In this document: piece after piece, positions 34,691 through 46,401 of the stretch
Layout of the letters: the number at the start of each line of letters is the position of its first letter
How positions within the stretch are numbered: the first letter of the stretch is position 1
Source of the DNA: Physcia stellaris
Lineage: Eukaryota; Ascomycota; Lecanoromycetes; Caliciales; Physciaceae
Direction of reading: 5' to 3'
Assembly (NCBI GenBank): GCA_018902385.1
Contig: JABSSW010000015.1
Span: 496,001 to 560,000, forward strand
Length of the DNA stretch: 64,000 nt
The notes under the pieces: generated by a model
The model's input: the letters and a program-made list of their open reading frames with translations, nothing else
Told to the model about the DNA's origin: nothing
The model's database searches: none
Position numbers and translations under genes: made by a program

Positions 34691-34981
34691 ATGTGCCTCT
34701 CCATCTCCGTCCCCACAAAACACCGTGATCACGCACACTATTCCTCCAACCCCCCGGTCCGGGTCGTCGAGACGCGGCATCATACCGCCCCTGCGACTTC
34801 AAAACGGACGACTGTGACGACGACGGCGTTTCAGAAGCCTGTGAGGCCGGTGGAGAGGGTTACTACAAGGACGAGGACGAGGACGAGGTGGAGGGGGAGG
34901 GGAGGTATTAGGAGGAAGCGCGGAGTAGCGTGGTTACTGGAGAGGTGGAGAGGTGGGTGGATGTTAGTTGGAGATGGATGA
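34691..34981 (+). CDS. Small Arg/Thr-rich protein, uncertain
   Basis: A 96-residue frame from an ATG in good context (CACCATGTG). The N-terminus is MCLSISVPTKHRDHAHYS, then a Thr/Val-rich middle and a repeat of Thr-Arg pairs (TRTRTRTRW) before a Gly/Arg/Trp-rich end. I do not recognise it, and the last third looks compositionally biased. Its favour rests on the start context and on the promoter-like sequence upstream. A further exon or a different frame could be the true product. Confidence 0.35.
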   Translation: MCLSISVPTKHRDHAHYSSNPPVRVVETRHHTAPATSKRTTVTTTAFQKPVRPVERVTTRTRTRTRWRGRGGIRRKRGVAWLLERWRGGWMLVGDG

Positions 34982-35305
34982 ACTGGGGCCTGGATGGTTA
35001 TGTCCTTGATTGGGACAATGGAGCTATGAGTTGGGGTACCTTATTGCTGGATATTATGTTCACATAAATTTGATTATTTTTTTGTGAATGGGGATTGGGA
35101 CTTCTTGGGTGAAATATGTAATAGAATTCTAGATTCGAGACACTATATCCAGTATCGTCTCTCGTAAATACTCTACAAATCGAAGGGATATAAACCCAAA
35201 AGCCCCCACCCAATCGCGACCTCGACTGAGTCGATTAAGCCAGCGAAATGCACGCAAACCCCCCAATAAAATGCATGAATATTATAAACAAGTAGCCTCC
35301 CATCC
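34982..35305. other. Convergent intergenic before the tyrosinase
   Basis: 324 bp, AT-rich near 35040-35100 (runs of T, possible poly(A) signals for either strand). No gene seen. Confidence 0.4.
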
Positions 35306-37348
35306 CTACGTATCCTCCCCGGCGCACAACCCCGCCGGCCTCCCCTCCGTAATGCCAGTATGCACGACAAACTCCCCCCAAGTCGGGAACTGATCATCCG
35401 CCTCGGCGGGCGTGACATCGCAGCTAACGACCGAGATCTTCAACTCCGGCACCTCGGCCCTGGGGACCTTGGTATCGTCCATGCGGGTGACCCTCCAATG
35501 CAAATTCCGCCTCATATACGCCTCGACCTGCGCCTCATCATCCGTGTCCACGAGCCCTTGCTCCGCCTGCGCGTTCAGGGTGCGCGTCAGCGGGATCGTG
35601 CCCGTGACGATGATCCTGTCGGCGGTCAGCGCGGCGGAGGCGTTGGTGAAGGGCGTGAAGACGGCGTGCGTGCCGACGAGGTTGGGCTCGAAGGACCAGC
35701 AGGCCGGGTCGGGGTTGAAGTCGCCGAGGAAGATGTGGATGAAGAAGGCTTCGTCGAGGGCGTTTTTCGCCACCCGGATGTTCGTGATCCATTCTTTGTA
35801 GATTTCGGGCGTGACGCTGCCGGTGCCGGAAGCGTGGGGGAAGGCGGTTGGGGAGGCGGCCGTTGCGTTGGCGGCGACGGCGGAGGCGACTTCGGGGTTT
35901 AGACCTGCGGCGATGGCGCCTGCGAAGGCGCTTTGGGAGGCCGAAGCTGCGGCGCCGCTGGCTGCGCTCACGGCACTCACGGCGCTGGCGGAGGGGGTGG
36001 TGCGTTTGCGTTTGGAGAGGGTTTTGCCGGAGGTGGGGCCGTAGAGGGCGTTGACGGCTTTTTTGGCGGAGGCAGGCGAGGCGTTTGTGGTTTCGGGGTA
36101 TGTGTAGCCGAATGAGGTGGTGTAGCGAGAGGATTGAGAAGTCCAGAAGTTGCCAGCGGCATCGCTGTGGAAGGGTTTTAGAGGAGTGGTTTGGTCGACG
36201 TTTTGGCCGGCCGATAGGACGGCGGTGCCGGAGTTGATTTTGTTCGTTGCTGGCATCCAGCTGTTGGGGTAGATGGCTTGCCAGATTGCAAAGAGACGAT
36301 CGACATTTGTATGATGAAGCCAAAAGATGGGATCGAAGGCTGCGTAGTCAATCTAAGACGACAATTAGTAATTGAAACACTTGATAATCGAGTATCAAAC
36401 GCGTACGATGAACATATGGCCTCCATTACCGACCAAACCATGGATCTGGTCATGAAGAGACTCTAGACTATCATAGCTGCCTGATTGATTGGGAACCCAG
36501 CCCTCATTACCAAAATGCTCGAATTTGTTGTATACTTGTAGTAAATTCATGAAACGCTGACTGTATGAAGGCTGAGACTGAAGCATTTGGGCTGCTACCG
36601 CGTCGTTACGGCTCGTTGCACCTTGAGCTTTCGAGGTAGGATACCTCAGAGTAGTTGGCAAGACATTGAATGGAGTATTAGGGAGATCTGAGGCGGATAA
36701 TGAGTGGAAGGTGTATGCGTACAGGGGATTCCTGATTTCCTTGGGCCCAGTTGGCAGATTAATAGTGATATATGACACTCCGTTTCTAACGGTGCCCTTG
36801 AAGATCGATGGATATACCTGGCCGTTCTGTCTGGGGGCGGCCCAGTCCCAATATGGCGCTCGGAAGGTCTTAGCAGCAGCAACGTACGTTGCCTTCTGCG
36901 CAGTCATCTCACTAGCCACCTGTTGAACGATCCCATAGAGAACCTGTTCGTACAGAGCTAGGTATGGTCGATGCCAGGTGGGGAATAGAACAATGTCGTG
37001 GGTACAGTAACCTCCGCCATGTTGCAGAGCAACGCCGTCCCATGCCACAAACGGTCGACCGTGTATACCAGAGATTTGATAGTAGCTTAGCTTGTCTGTT
37101 TGGGACATCCCCTTGAAGCGATTGAGTGCCAGAAGGTAGAGATTCCATTGAGGAGTGTTTTTCTGGAGCTCGCGTATTTCGAGCCGCTGGTGGGTGCCGC
37201 TGGACTTCAGACCAGTAATGGGATAGAAAGCACGTTTGTCGAGAAGATTTTCTTCTTGGTCCTGGATAGGGGCGCTGTAAGCAATGCTAGCAAACAAACA
37301 AATGCAGACGAAAAAGAGGGTCGATTGCAAGCTATTAACGAAAAGCAT
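35306..37348 (-). CDS. Secreted tyrosinase (type-3 copper monooxygenase)
   Basis: Two exons on the minus strand, 37348-36407 and 36352-35306 (54-bp intron), give 662 residues. Tyrosinases oxidise mono- and diphenols to quinones, often feeding melanin synthesis. The N-terminus is a signal peptide (VCICLFASIAYSA), and a Kex2-type LLDKR site follows near residue 39. The CuA site has GIHGRP, then GYCTH, whose Cys-x-His gives the thioether bridge, and WHRPYLALYEQ. The CuB site has HDQIHG and, after the intron, FWLHHTNVDRLF, so all six His ligands are visible. The C-terminal third begins with a dibasic KRKR after an Ala/Ser-rich linker, matching the latent proenzyme tail removed on activation. The exon junction falls between the first pair and last His of CuB. 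Confidence 0.93.
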
Positions 37349-38557
37349 GCTGAGCGAGTGTGGAGGCCAAAAATGGCCAAAGCAAAGAAAAAACGGGGCA
37401 GAGATATAATTTTTACAAGAGGTACATAGCCTGGCTGGAGGAGGTGAATGTGGACCAAGCCACGATCAAAAAGAATGAATATGAACCGGGTCAGCAAGAA
37501 CCAACACGAAGGAAACAGAAACAGAACACGATTAACTGAGGACCTGACATGGCCTCGTGGGCGGCATGAGCCAGGGGCCAAGACACGAAGTTCCGGTCTG
37601 CGAGCTACCTGGTAATCTCCCCAAAGTGGCCATAGGCCACTAAAGTGAAACGGGAGAGTAGACGAGCGAATCCTGAGCAAAGGGGATGCTCTCAGCCATT
37701 CGGCGTCGGCCTCTAGCCTCGTTCTTTTTCCGGATAGGCACAATAATGATTGGCAAATCTGATGTACGGCAGGGATCTGAACTGGCCTAAGCTGGCGTAA
37801 CACTGATCTAACCTGCATTATTGATTGGTTGCAGACTCGGTCTGGTACCTTACCTAAGTGACTGAATGGCCTTTGCCCCTGAATATCAAAAATCACAGCC
37901 CTAAGGCGCGGTTGAAAACCCTGTAGGCCTCGTATTGAATATCTGGACTCCAACAGAGCCGAAAATTGGCCTTTACGAGAAGATGACTGGAAGGTCAGAC
38001 GGTACTGTTCCACTTCATGGTGCGCCGAGCAATTTTATCATTGTAGCCGATACCTGCTTCTCGAAAGCTGTGGAATTAGGAAATCGCCGCTGGGACGCAA
38101 CAATGCATGACCACCGAAATATTATCGGAATGCATGTATACTATACAGTCTAGTAGCAATAAAAAATGGCAGCTTGCAGTAGAAAGGGCCAATTACCACA
38201 TGTGCGCCGGAACGAAGTACGATAGTATGGTGGTATCATTTTACAAACGCTTAGAGACGTCGTCGTTGATGAGTACGGTGACAAAAAACACCTGATCCCT
38301 TAGAGAACCACTCCATTCTTATATCACCATGGTGTTTCCCAGTGAGGCTTCCATCAACCAAATTGGCGAGATTAAAGGCAGATAAGATCTCGAGATGATC
38401 ACATCCCTTGCCGTATTCTGGCTAAGCGGAATAGACCGGACGATACTGGTGATACTCGCAACGACATAGTACCGTTACTGCTCCTCTGATCGCCCAGGAA
38501 ATTTACTCCGTCGTAGTAGGCTTCAAAATAATAGCTATAAAAGAGTTAAAAAGACGC
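37349..38557. other. Intergenic, tyrosinase promoter region
   Basis: 1.2 kb. A 268-residue minus-strand open frame (37207-38013) overlaps the tyrosinase start in another frame and lacks family features, so I do not call it. No repeats or RNA genes recognised. Confidence 0.5.
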
Positions 38558-40746
38558 TCAAGGCTCGGGACCAAGCCCTTGCGGCGCTTCCGAAGGCTCT
38601 GTAGCAGCGAACGCTTCCCCAAACGCCGAATCATCTAAAGTCAAATCTCCGTGCTCATCTAGATGCAAATCCGTGTTCGCCACAAAGCCTGAAAGAGCTT
38701 CACTTGCAGTCTCCAAATTGCCAAAGTCAACGGCATCGCCGAAGTCGTTGGGATTGAAGTCCTCCGGGGCGTCCGCTGTAGAGTCAGGCGCAAAATCTTG
38801 CAATGCTTCACCCGCAGTGTTGAGATCATGTCCAGGGGTATCCAAATTGCCCTCCAGTGCCGCATCGTTCATGATACTGTCTACATCTGGCGTTGCTTGG
38901 TTTCCCTGGCCAATAGCTTCACCCTCTTTTTCGACCATTATCCAATCGCCTGTCTCTGTGTCTTTCGATGCTGTTTCTGAAGGTACCTCAGCCGTCGAAA
39001 CGCCTCTGGTTGGTATGACAGGTGCCTGCTCGTGTTTGGAAGCGCCGCCACCGGTTGCGGGATGCTGGATAGCAAAGTCATGCGGCGTCTGCCCGGCAGA
39101 GCCATATCCTCTTGAGCTTGAGGGTTGCGAAGCCGGATATAACGTCGTATGTGCCTGTTGTTCATTGAAATCCGCCGTCCCCTCAAGGTCAAAATCGCGT
39201 AGTCCTCCTTCGCTCACTGGCGGTTTTTCCTCTAACCCACCTTTCTGCACACAGCTTATCTCCTCAAGGTTCTTGATACTCTTGCCAAGCTCTATTTCTA
39301 CCCTCCCCAAGATCTCATCGACACCGCTGGATGGTACCTTTGCGGGCTGAGAACGCCCAATCTTGTCACTTCCGCTGGTGCCTAAAGATCTCAACTTTCG
39401 CTCAGCTTCTTTGATTGCAAGACCGTTATTAAGCTTAGACATCCGTCTTGCATGCTGTCTCTTGAGTCTTTCCATCTCTGCCTGGATCTGGCCAACCCGT
39501 TGTGTAGCTTGCCGACTGAAATCTTCTGCTTTACCTGGCTCTAACCGACCAACCTGAGCAGGCGCAGCATCTTTAGATGTAGGAGATACATCACTAGTGG
39601 GTGCATTGAAAAATTCTCGCGTGAGCGATTCGATCTCGCCTTTACGACCTAGGCCGAGTTCTACTGGCACAATTTGGCTAGTCCCGTAGGGTGAGGAGAA
39701 TATTTCTTCCATCCATTCGTGATGTAGCATGTAGCGGTTAGCACTTATATCCCTTGGCGTCAAAGTATCCATTGCATCTCCAGTTCCTATATCCTCCTCG
39801 TCCAGAGTAGAGGGCTGTGGTACTTGAGGAATAGCTCTGCTTGGCCCGTGTCCGTGGGACGGGCCAATTTGACGAGGGCGCTTCGGTGCAGGGGGCCCTA
39901 CGCCGGGTTGGTTCATGGCATGTTGTGGCATCATGTAAGGTTGCTGATTCCTGTTCATTTGAGCCATAACATTGTTAGGGTACGCCATGGCCGGTAGAGG
40001 TTGACCAGATGATGCACCACCTGGCATATTGACTATAGGCCAATTATTGCCGTCGTAGAGCATAAAGTCCTTGCGCACAAGTTGCCCATGCTGGCGGATG
40101 TACTCTCTCTGCGATAGCGAGTTCTGAGTTTCTTGCGTGATCGGAACTCTATTCGCAGGCAAGCGGTCCTGGTTTTCAGCAGGAGCATAATGCACAATCC
40201 ACAAAGTCGGATCAGCAGGAGGTAGACTCGGATCTTGATTCGCAGGAGGGACGAGGCGATACCGCTTCCGTGAGTGTATCGCAACATTTTCCACGCGAGG
40301 TTGAAAACCACTTCTCTGGTAGTACACTTCCACAGTCTGATATGTCCATCAGCAAGGATAGGGACAATCTATTTCGGGTCTCCTCTTACATATCCTCGAA
40401 CTTGAGTGGTAAAGGGTGCCTCAGGGCCCGCCCACACATAGCCATCGGTCGCGGCATGGGTACCGAGACGGCTCAATGGCTGCCACTCAAGCTGAACAGT
40501 GCCGTCTGAAGGTGCGTCGAGGAACTGCCAGCTCATAGGCGCAACATGGCGAGTGATTCTTGGAGCATCAATCAGATAGTCAACTACTGTCCCTAAAGGT
40601 AGGTTAGGCTGCAGTGGGTATCTGTGGCTCGATACAAGGTGTATATGAGGTAGCTGCAGCTCGTCAATATACTTCTGAATTGGTTCATACATTGACTTTA
40701 CCAGATTCCTCGGAATGCGCGCAGCTGGATCATCCATGCTGTTCAT
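38558..40746 (-). CDS. SSR4: SWI/SNF and RSC chromatin-remodelling subunit Ssr4
   Basis: Exons 40746-40390 and 40336-38558 on the minus strand (53-bp intron) give 711 residues. The first about 210 residues match the fungal Ssr4 N-terminal domain: LPHIHLVSSHRYPLQPN, PMSWQFLDAPSDGTVQLEWQ, VEVYYQRSGF just past the junction, LWIVHYA, PANRVPIT and FMLYDGNNW. Ssr4 belongs to both SWI/SNF and RSC in fission yeast and filamentous fungi. The remainder is disordered: a Met/Gln/Pro-rich segment, a coiled coil (IQAEMERLKRQHARRMSKL) and an acidic, Asp/Phe-rich tail with repeated short motifs (LQDF, PEDFNPNDFGDAVDF) that could act as interaction sites. It diverges from the RED gene over 316 bp. Confidence 0.88.
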
Positions 40747-41062
40747 TTTCGTGGATTGCTAGACTACGCGTTCTGGCCAGACGTAGATGGTCCTGTACCA
40801 ACTCTTGGACACTTGCCAGGAACTCGATATCAGGGACAGAAGTTTGCCAGATGACCTAGGATTACGAGAATCGCATGGCAGAAGTCAAAAGCAGCTCATC
40901 AACGCGCACGTGCTAGTGATTGAGAAGTACAACGCTAACGGAATCACGTCCCGAGACACCCAGCATCTTCCTTCGTTTCACGTAGTATCTCTACGAGTCG
41001 TCCTACTGCCAGTCCATACATCTGCTACCTGGCTTCTCACCATCTTACTCCACCTGGTTGAA
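40747..41062. promoter_or_regulatory. Shared divergent promoter SSR4 / RED
   Basis: 316 bp between the start codons of two nuclear housekeeping genes transcribed in opposite directions. No element recognised. Confidence 0.45.
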
Positions 41063-42778
41063 ATGAACAATACCCAGTTCCGACGCCTGGTACTTGATAC
41101 GCCGGGATCAGTAACACGAAAAGATGGAGATGTACCCGGAACGATGTCCCGTGGAGGTACTACTCCAGCTCTGGGCTCTCGCATGCGCTCTAGTATACCC
41201 ATGACACCGTACGATCACAGCAACCCACATCATATATCACGGTAGCTGACTTTGCAAAAGACGATCTGTGGCAGGCTCATCAGGCAATGATTTCGCTCGC
41301 CAGCTTGCGGAACGCAATGCTTCCAGTAACCCCTCGGCTACGAAGAAATTTAGGTCAACTGCTGCCCCCAAAGGTACGAAGCTCGGTTTAGGTTATCAAG
41401 ATCGCACAAAGCTGCTTACATCCGACGAGGACGATGAGAAAGCAAGGAGGGTTAAAGCCCTAGAGGAGATGGTGAAGTTGGGCCAGATGGAGCAGTCCAC
41501 ATTCGAGGCACTAAGGGACGAAATAATAGGAGGTGACATATCACATGTTCATCTTGTGAAAGGTCTAGACCGGAAGCTACTAGAAAGAGTGCGGCGAGGT
41601 GAGGATGTTCTATCTACAGCTACAAGTGCGGCGAAGGGACTATCGGAGGCGTCAGACTCCAGTGAAACCGTTCCCCCGCCTACCGATGTGGATGTGGATG
41701 AGGAATTTGAAGAGCTGGAAAAGAAAGAAATACAGCCAGTGTCGAAGCAAGAGCAGAGCAAACAAGGGGAAATGGCACCGGCACAAGTTGCGGGAAAAAG
41801 AGAAATCGAGATGATATTCTCAAGGAGTTGAGAGCATCCCGACTTGCCGCGGCAGAAGCTAGCAAACAGGCTGCGCCTCCAGCTCTGGGACCAAAATTCA
41901 CGAAATTTGGTCAAAAGAGAGAAACCTCCCGCATTGAAAAGGACGAGCGAGGCAGAGAAATCCTGATCACTACAGATGAGAATGGCAAGGTAAAGCGGAA
42001 GGTGAAGAAGGCAATTCCAAATGACGAAGCATCTCGAGACCGCGGGCTTCTGATGCCTGATAAGGATGCGCAACCTTTGGGTATGGAAGTAGCTCTGCCA
42101 GCAACTCCAAACCAAGAAGAGGATATGGACGGGGACATCTTCGAGGGCGTGGGCGCAGATTACGACCCTCTAGACGGTCTTGAAGACGAGGAAGATGATT
42201 CTGAGGATGAGAAGGTCAAAGTTCAGGATAACCAGCGACAGTCAAGTCCAGGAGTGGCGGGTGGGAAGCCTCCAAAGGCCTCTTCCTCGGATCGCTCGAG
42301 TATGCCTCCTCCGCCGTTACCCAATAAGGCTATCGAAAGCAGACGGAATTACTTCGGAGATGCTGGCGAGCACAAAGAGGAGGATTCAGATCTTCCGTCG
42401 AATAAGCTAACAGACCCTACCATTCTTGCGGCTTTGAAAAGGGCATCGACTATCAATCCGCTGTCCTCCCAGGATTCAGCCCCCGAAAACGAAGAGGAAG
42501 CCGCCAAGCTCGCTCGTCGAAAAAGATTGCTAGAGGGTCACGATCGCGATGCAGATGACATGGACCTCGGCTTTGGAAGTAGCCGATTCGGTGACGAAGA
42601 AGAAGCCGAAGGTAAGAAAGTCAAACTCTCCGTATGGGGCAAGGAGAGTGGAAAGGAAGAACGATCCGGTGAAGGAAAGGGGCCAAGAAAGCGCGGAGCG
42701 AAGAAGAGAAAGGGAGACGCCAATAGTGCGGCGGATGTGCTGAAAGTGATGGAGAGGAGAAAAGCAGAAGGCAAGTAA
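41063..42778 (+). CDS. RED/IK-family splicing factor (Smu2-like), one frame break
   Basis: Exons 41063-41208 and 41261-42778 (52-bp intron). The N-terminus MNNTQFRRLVLDTPGSV, then NDFARQLAERNAS and LGYQDRTKL, is the RED N-terminal domain of the spliceosomal B-complex protein that pairs with Smu1. The frame shifts once at the A-run 41795-41799: upstream it reads GEMAPAQVAG and downstream KKRNRDDILKELRASRLAAAEA, which join perfectly if one more A is present. With that base the protein would be about 554 residues. Both sides are conserved family sequence (FTKFGQKRETSRIEKDERG, EILITTDENGKVKRKVKK), then an acidic region and a basic C-terminus (KGPRKRGAKKRKG). A splicing factor is unlikely to be dead, so an assembly error is preferred. 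Confidence 0.85.
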
Positions 42779-44429
42779 GCGTAGGAGTGCTCTCTATTCG
42801 TCATCTCCAGCCAGATAAGGCTCCTTTTTGCAATCCTCCTCTTCTCCTGTAGGATTTCTGTGCCCAGATGTTCGTCTCCGTAATGACATGGATCCATCAG
42901 CATGCTGTGTTTCTCAAAGTCCTGGAATAGGCTTAAGCTATTGGCTCGAAGCAGTCAAATGGATAATCTGCGTGCTTATATTAGCAGGCAGAAAGCAACG
43001 ACATTGACGGGGTGTTTGATTTCAACTCTTGGCTTGGCACTGCTCCACGGCAGGTAACAGATAAAAGACAGAATCAGCATGGTAGCACGGCGTTGGAGGC
43101 CGTGCCCATCGTAATGAGCTAAGTCATCCAGAATGAAATACTCACCAAAAATCCGATTCAAGTGTAAAGCAAACATAAACACAAGATGCATAAAGATGAC
43201 ACAGGGTGGTATAAGCCAACCTTGTGGCCGAAAGTGGAGTATGAAGCACTTTTGGACCGTCTACTCAAAATTGAGTAGCGTCTCTTAAGGACGACACTTT
43301 ATTTTGCAGCACTGGCTGCATAGGCCTGATTAAAAACAACAGCATCAGGCCATGAAGTTGGGTTAAGAATCAGGTGATGATGCATCTTGATCTTTCGTAT
43401 GATCGCTAAGGTTTCCTATCATCACAAAAGCAAACGCAACGTTCCGCGATTGCCCAAGTCGCTGGTTCTCTTTCTGCTTCGGAGAATGGAGAACGTGAAA
43501 CAATTCATGGTTGAGTTGGCATTACTATGGCACAGCCAAATGGGATTCTCCATCACAAAAGTGGGTCGTCTTACATACGGTACTCTAGTGAAAGAGGGAT
43601 TTTTTGGGTAGCTGACGAAGGTGCACCTGGATGGATCCGCCATCACGAATTTCTAGCGATGTGAAACATGGCGTGCCTGCAGCATCGACGCGGAGCGAGA
43701 ACGCCAACAAAGACGGGTGATTCAGGTACACCAATCATGTCAGTATACCCCTGCATTAGCCTACCACATGCGAGCAATCCACCATTTACCGACATGGGTA
43801 TCGCGGCTGGGTCGAATGATGGGAATTTCTTACGTACACCCGATCAAACCACGAGTCTCGTCGCCGCAATTCTCGCCTCTTTGTCAAGCGAATCGCCCCA
43901 AATGCAGTCATATCACCTGTTTTATGCAGTAGTTCACTCGGTTGAATGGCTACATTTCTTCCGATGCTCTTTAAACGAAAAGTCGGTCCGGCCAGATTAA
44001 GTGCTTGAGTTGCTGACGCAGCGACGCTCCCAAGACGCAGCTGAATCCAGATGTGTTGACATGGATCGGTTAATTACCTGGCGCCGCAATTCAGGGTGAC
44101 GCCAACTGGTCCAATTCACCACGCCAGCCCAAAAGAGCCGGCACGCTAGTGAATCCCTCCGATATCTAGTCCCCCAACTCCCCTTTCTCGTCTTCCTTCT
44201 TTTCTTCTTCTTTCCTCACCCTCGTCGTCGTTGCTATTTGCACCTAGTCACTCATTGACAGAGCAGTCGCTCGTTACTTTCTTTCAGAAGTCTGAATCCT
44301 TCATCTTTGCAGAACCCATTTACCCTCTTTCCGAAGCCCTGGTAGGCTTGAAGTTGCAAGTCCAATTCATCTTCGACACATCGGTGCATATTTACGAAAA
44401 GCTCCCACGTACATACAACGAACGTCAAG
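42779..44429. other. Intergenic, 1.65 kb, with two small hairpins
   Basis: No gene supported. A 7-bp stem with 7-nt loop lies at 43085-43105 (GCACGGC / GCCGTGC), and an 8-bp arm inverted repeat at 43261-43278 (CTACTCAA-AA-TTGAGTAG). The last 270 bp, with a CT-rich tract near 44170-44230, is the presumed promoter and leader of the GH128 gene. Confidence 0.45.
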
Positions 44430-46127
44430 ATGACACGCTTCAGCCTCACTCTCGCTGTCTTCCTCGCCCCTGCGGCCCTAGCGGTCCCCAAAGCACCAGG
44501 CTATGGCTACGGTCAACCCAATGGCTATGGAGTCTCCAGCAAAGTGACCGAGCAGCCTACCGGTATCCCAGGTCCCCACCCATCGGGGGTTCCTCACTCC
44601 GGTGGTAGCTTGGGTCCCATTGGCAGCTCCACTGCCCCCTTTGGCTTTGCCAATTCAACTATCATCACTGGTCCAACCGGCACTGGTTCGCCCATTGGGA
44701 CCGGATCTTCGTCCCTTTCTCCTTCCACTGTCACTGTCGTGCCAATCCCCGAGTCGAGCCCCGTTGATACTGGTGCTGGAGGTGCAACTGGACTGCCATC
44801 CGCTACCGGCAATTCTCCAGCCGGAGCCTCATCTGGCGCCGAAGAATGTGGGCCGGCGACTGTGACGGTCACTTCCGCCAACACTGTCACAGTCACAGTT
44901 GGAGCAGGACCCATCAGCTCTGCTGAGGCAAGCTCCCCGATCTCTACTTCCTCGATCAACTCTGCACCTTATCCCGTTGGCAATGAGACCACAGCTGGCC
45001 CCACTGGGACTGTTGGTACCGTTTCAATCCTCCCGATCGAGAGTAGCTCCGAGCTTCCTGTTCCCGTTTACACAGGGCTTCCAGTGAGCAGTGCTGTCGT
45101 CAGTACCGACACGCTTGCTCCTGTCGCGGGCGCCTCAAGCTCCATTGCAGCTCACGGATACCACCATATGTCGCTTCACCACCCTCGTCCCAAACACACA
45201 ACAGCGGTGGTTGTTCCTGAATCGAGCTCTTCAACAGCCGCCCCGGTGATTCCCGCCTCAACTCCATCCGCCGTTTCCTCCTCATCCAGTGTGCAAGCCG
45301 TGCCCGCAACTACAAGCTCTACAAGCTCTACACTAGCTTATATCACACCATCTACGTCCTCAATCTCCACATCCGCGGTCTCCACGTCCGCAATCTCCAC
45401 ACCCACCTCCTCCCCCTCCACCAGCGGCGGTTCCGTCACCCCCCGCGGCCTTGTCTACAACACCGCCTCCCTAACCAACCTCTTCGACAAAAACACCATC
45501 GGCTGGTGCTACAACTGGGACTCGCAGCCCGGCGGCTCGGTCCCCTCAAGCATGAATTTCGTTCCCATGCTCTGGAGCACCAACGAGTTCCACCTGCCAC
45601 ACTGGGAATCCAACGTCAAGACCGCCATCGCCAACGGCGCAACCCACATCCTCGGCTTCAACGAGCCCGACCTCACCGCCCAGGCGAACATGTCGCCCCA
45701 ACAGGCCGCCGACGCGTGGAACAACATGGAGAAATTCGGCGACGCGGTCAAGGTCGGCAGCCCCGCGGTGTGCAACGGCGGCGGGGCGACCGGACTGGCC
45801 TGGCTGGAGAAATTCATGACCGCGTGCGCGAGCTGCAAGATCGACTTCATCGCCATCCACTGGTACGGCGACGCGAACGAGTACGGCGTCCAGGCGCTCA
45901 AGGACCACATCAAGAAAACGCAGGCCATGGCGGGCGGGCGCCCGATCTGGTTGACTGAGTTCCAGCCCAGCGGCAGCGTGGAGCAGCAGGCGGATTTCAT
46001 GAACCAGATGTTGCCGTATTTGGATGATAAGAGCAATGGCGTGGAGCGGTATGCGTATTACCAGGTCGATGGGATTTTGACCAGCGGGAATTCGTTGACG
46101 GAGTTGGGGAGCAAGTACGTCAATTGA
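44430..46127 (+). CDS. Secreted GH128 endo-beta-1,3-glucanase with Ser/Thr-rich linker
   Basis: Intronless, 565 residues. A signal peptide (MTRFSLTLAVFLAPAALA) is followed by a Gly/Tyr/Pro-rich start and about 300 residues of Ser, Thr and Pro repeats, a heavily O-glycosylated stalk likely to hold the enzyme in the wall. The catalytic domain, from about residue 340 (RGLVYNTASLTNLF), is the Asl1-type GH128 barrel: WCYNWDSQP, FVPMLWS, ILGFNEPDL with the acid/base Glu near 409, IDFIAIHWYGD and PIWLTEFQPSGS with the nucleophile Glu near 509. It ends with YAYYQVDGILTSG. These enzymes cut beta-1,3-glucan and probably remodel the fungus's own wall. GC content rises over the catalytic part (45400-46000), where codons mostly end in C or G. 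Confidence 0.92.
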   Translation: MTRFSLTLAVFLAPAALAVPKAPGYGYGQPNGYGVSSKVTEQPTGIPGPHPSGVPHSGGSLGPIGSSTAPFGFANSTIITGPTGTGSPIGTGSSSLSPSTVTVVPIPESSPVDTGAGGATGLPSATGNSPAGASSGAEECGPATVTVTSANTVTVTVGAGPISSAEASSPISTSSINSAPYPVGNETTAGPTGTVGTVSILPIESSSELPVPVYTGLPVSSAVVSTDTLAPVAGASSSIAAHGYHHMSLHHPRPKHTTAVVVPESSSSTAAPVIPASTPSAVSSSSSVQAVPATTSSTSSTLAYITPSTSSISTSAVSTSAISTPTSSPSTSGGSVTPRGLVYNTASLTNLFDKNTIGWCYNWDSQPGGSVPSSMNFVPMLWSTNEFHLPHWESNVKTAIANGATHILGFNEPDLTAQANMSPQQAADAWNNMEKFGDAVKVGSPAVCNGGGATGLAWLEKFMTACASCKIDFIAIHWYGDANEYGVQALKDHIKKTQAMAGGRPIWLTEFQPSGSVEQQADFMNQMLPYLDDKSNGVERYAYYQVDGILTSGNSLTELGSKYVN

Positions 46128-46401
46128 GTTGTCGCAGAACTTGGGGAAGGGGAAAGGAGAGCGGTCTGGCATCGTGAAGGATAGGAAAATATGTTCTGTT
46201 GGTATAGATGGTGGTGGATGGGGGTTAGCATGGTTTATTCCTTGTAGATACTTTGCTTGAGCTGGTACCAAGGACGTGATAGATTTCCGTCATCAAATAC
46301 ATGGACATGACACTTAGCCTTGTGTTCCTGAGACTGTTCTGACAAATCGATCAAGTTCCCACCCTCTCTCTACGTGTGCAATCACGCAATAGTGGAGTAT
46401 T

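Noticed and set aside
35360-36323. Several long open frames on both strands over the tyrosinase second exon
   Set aside because: High GC removes stops in all frames; only the tyrosinase frame continues the copper-site sequence.
37207-38013. 268-residue minus-strand frame upstream of the tyrosinase
   Set aside because: Overlaps the tyrosinase signal-peptide exon in another frame and has no recognisable domain.
45506-46271. Long frames on both strands over the GH128 catalytic domain
   Set aside because: Arg- or Ala-rich shadows caused by GC-rich third positions of the GH128 gene.
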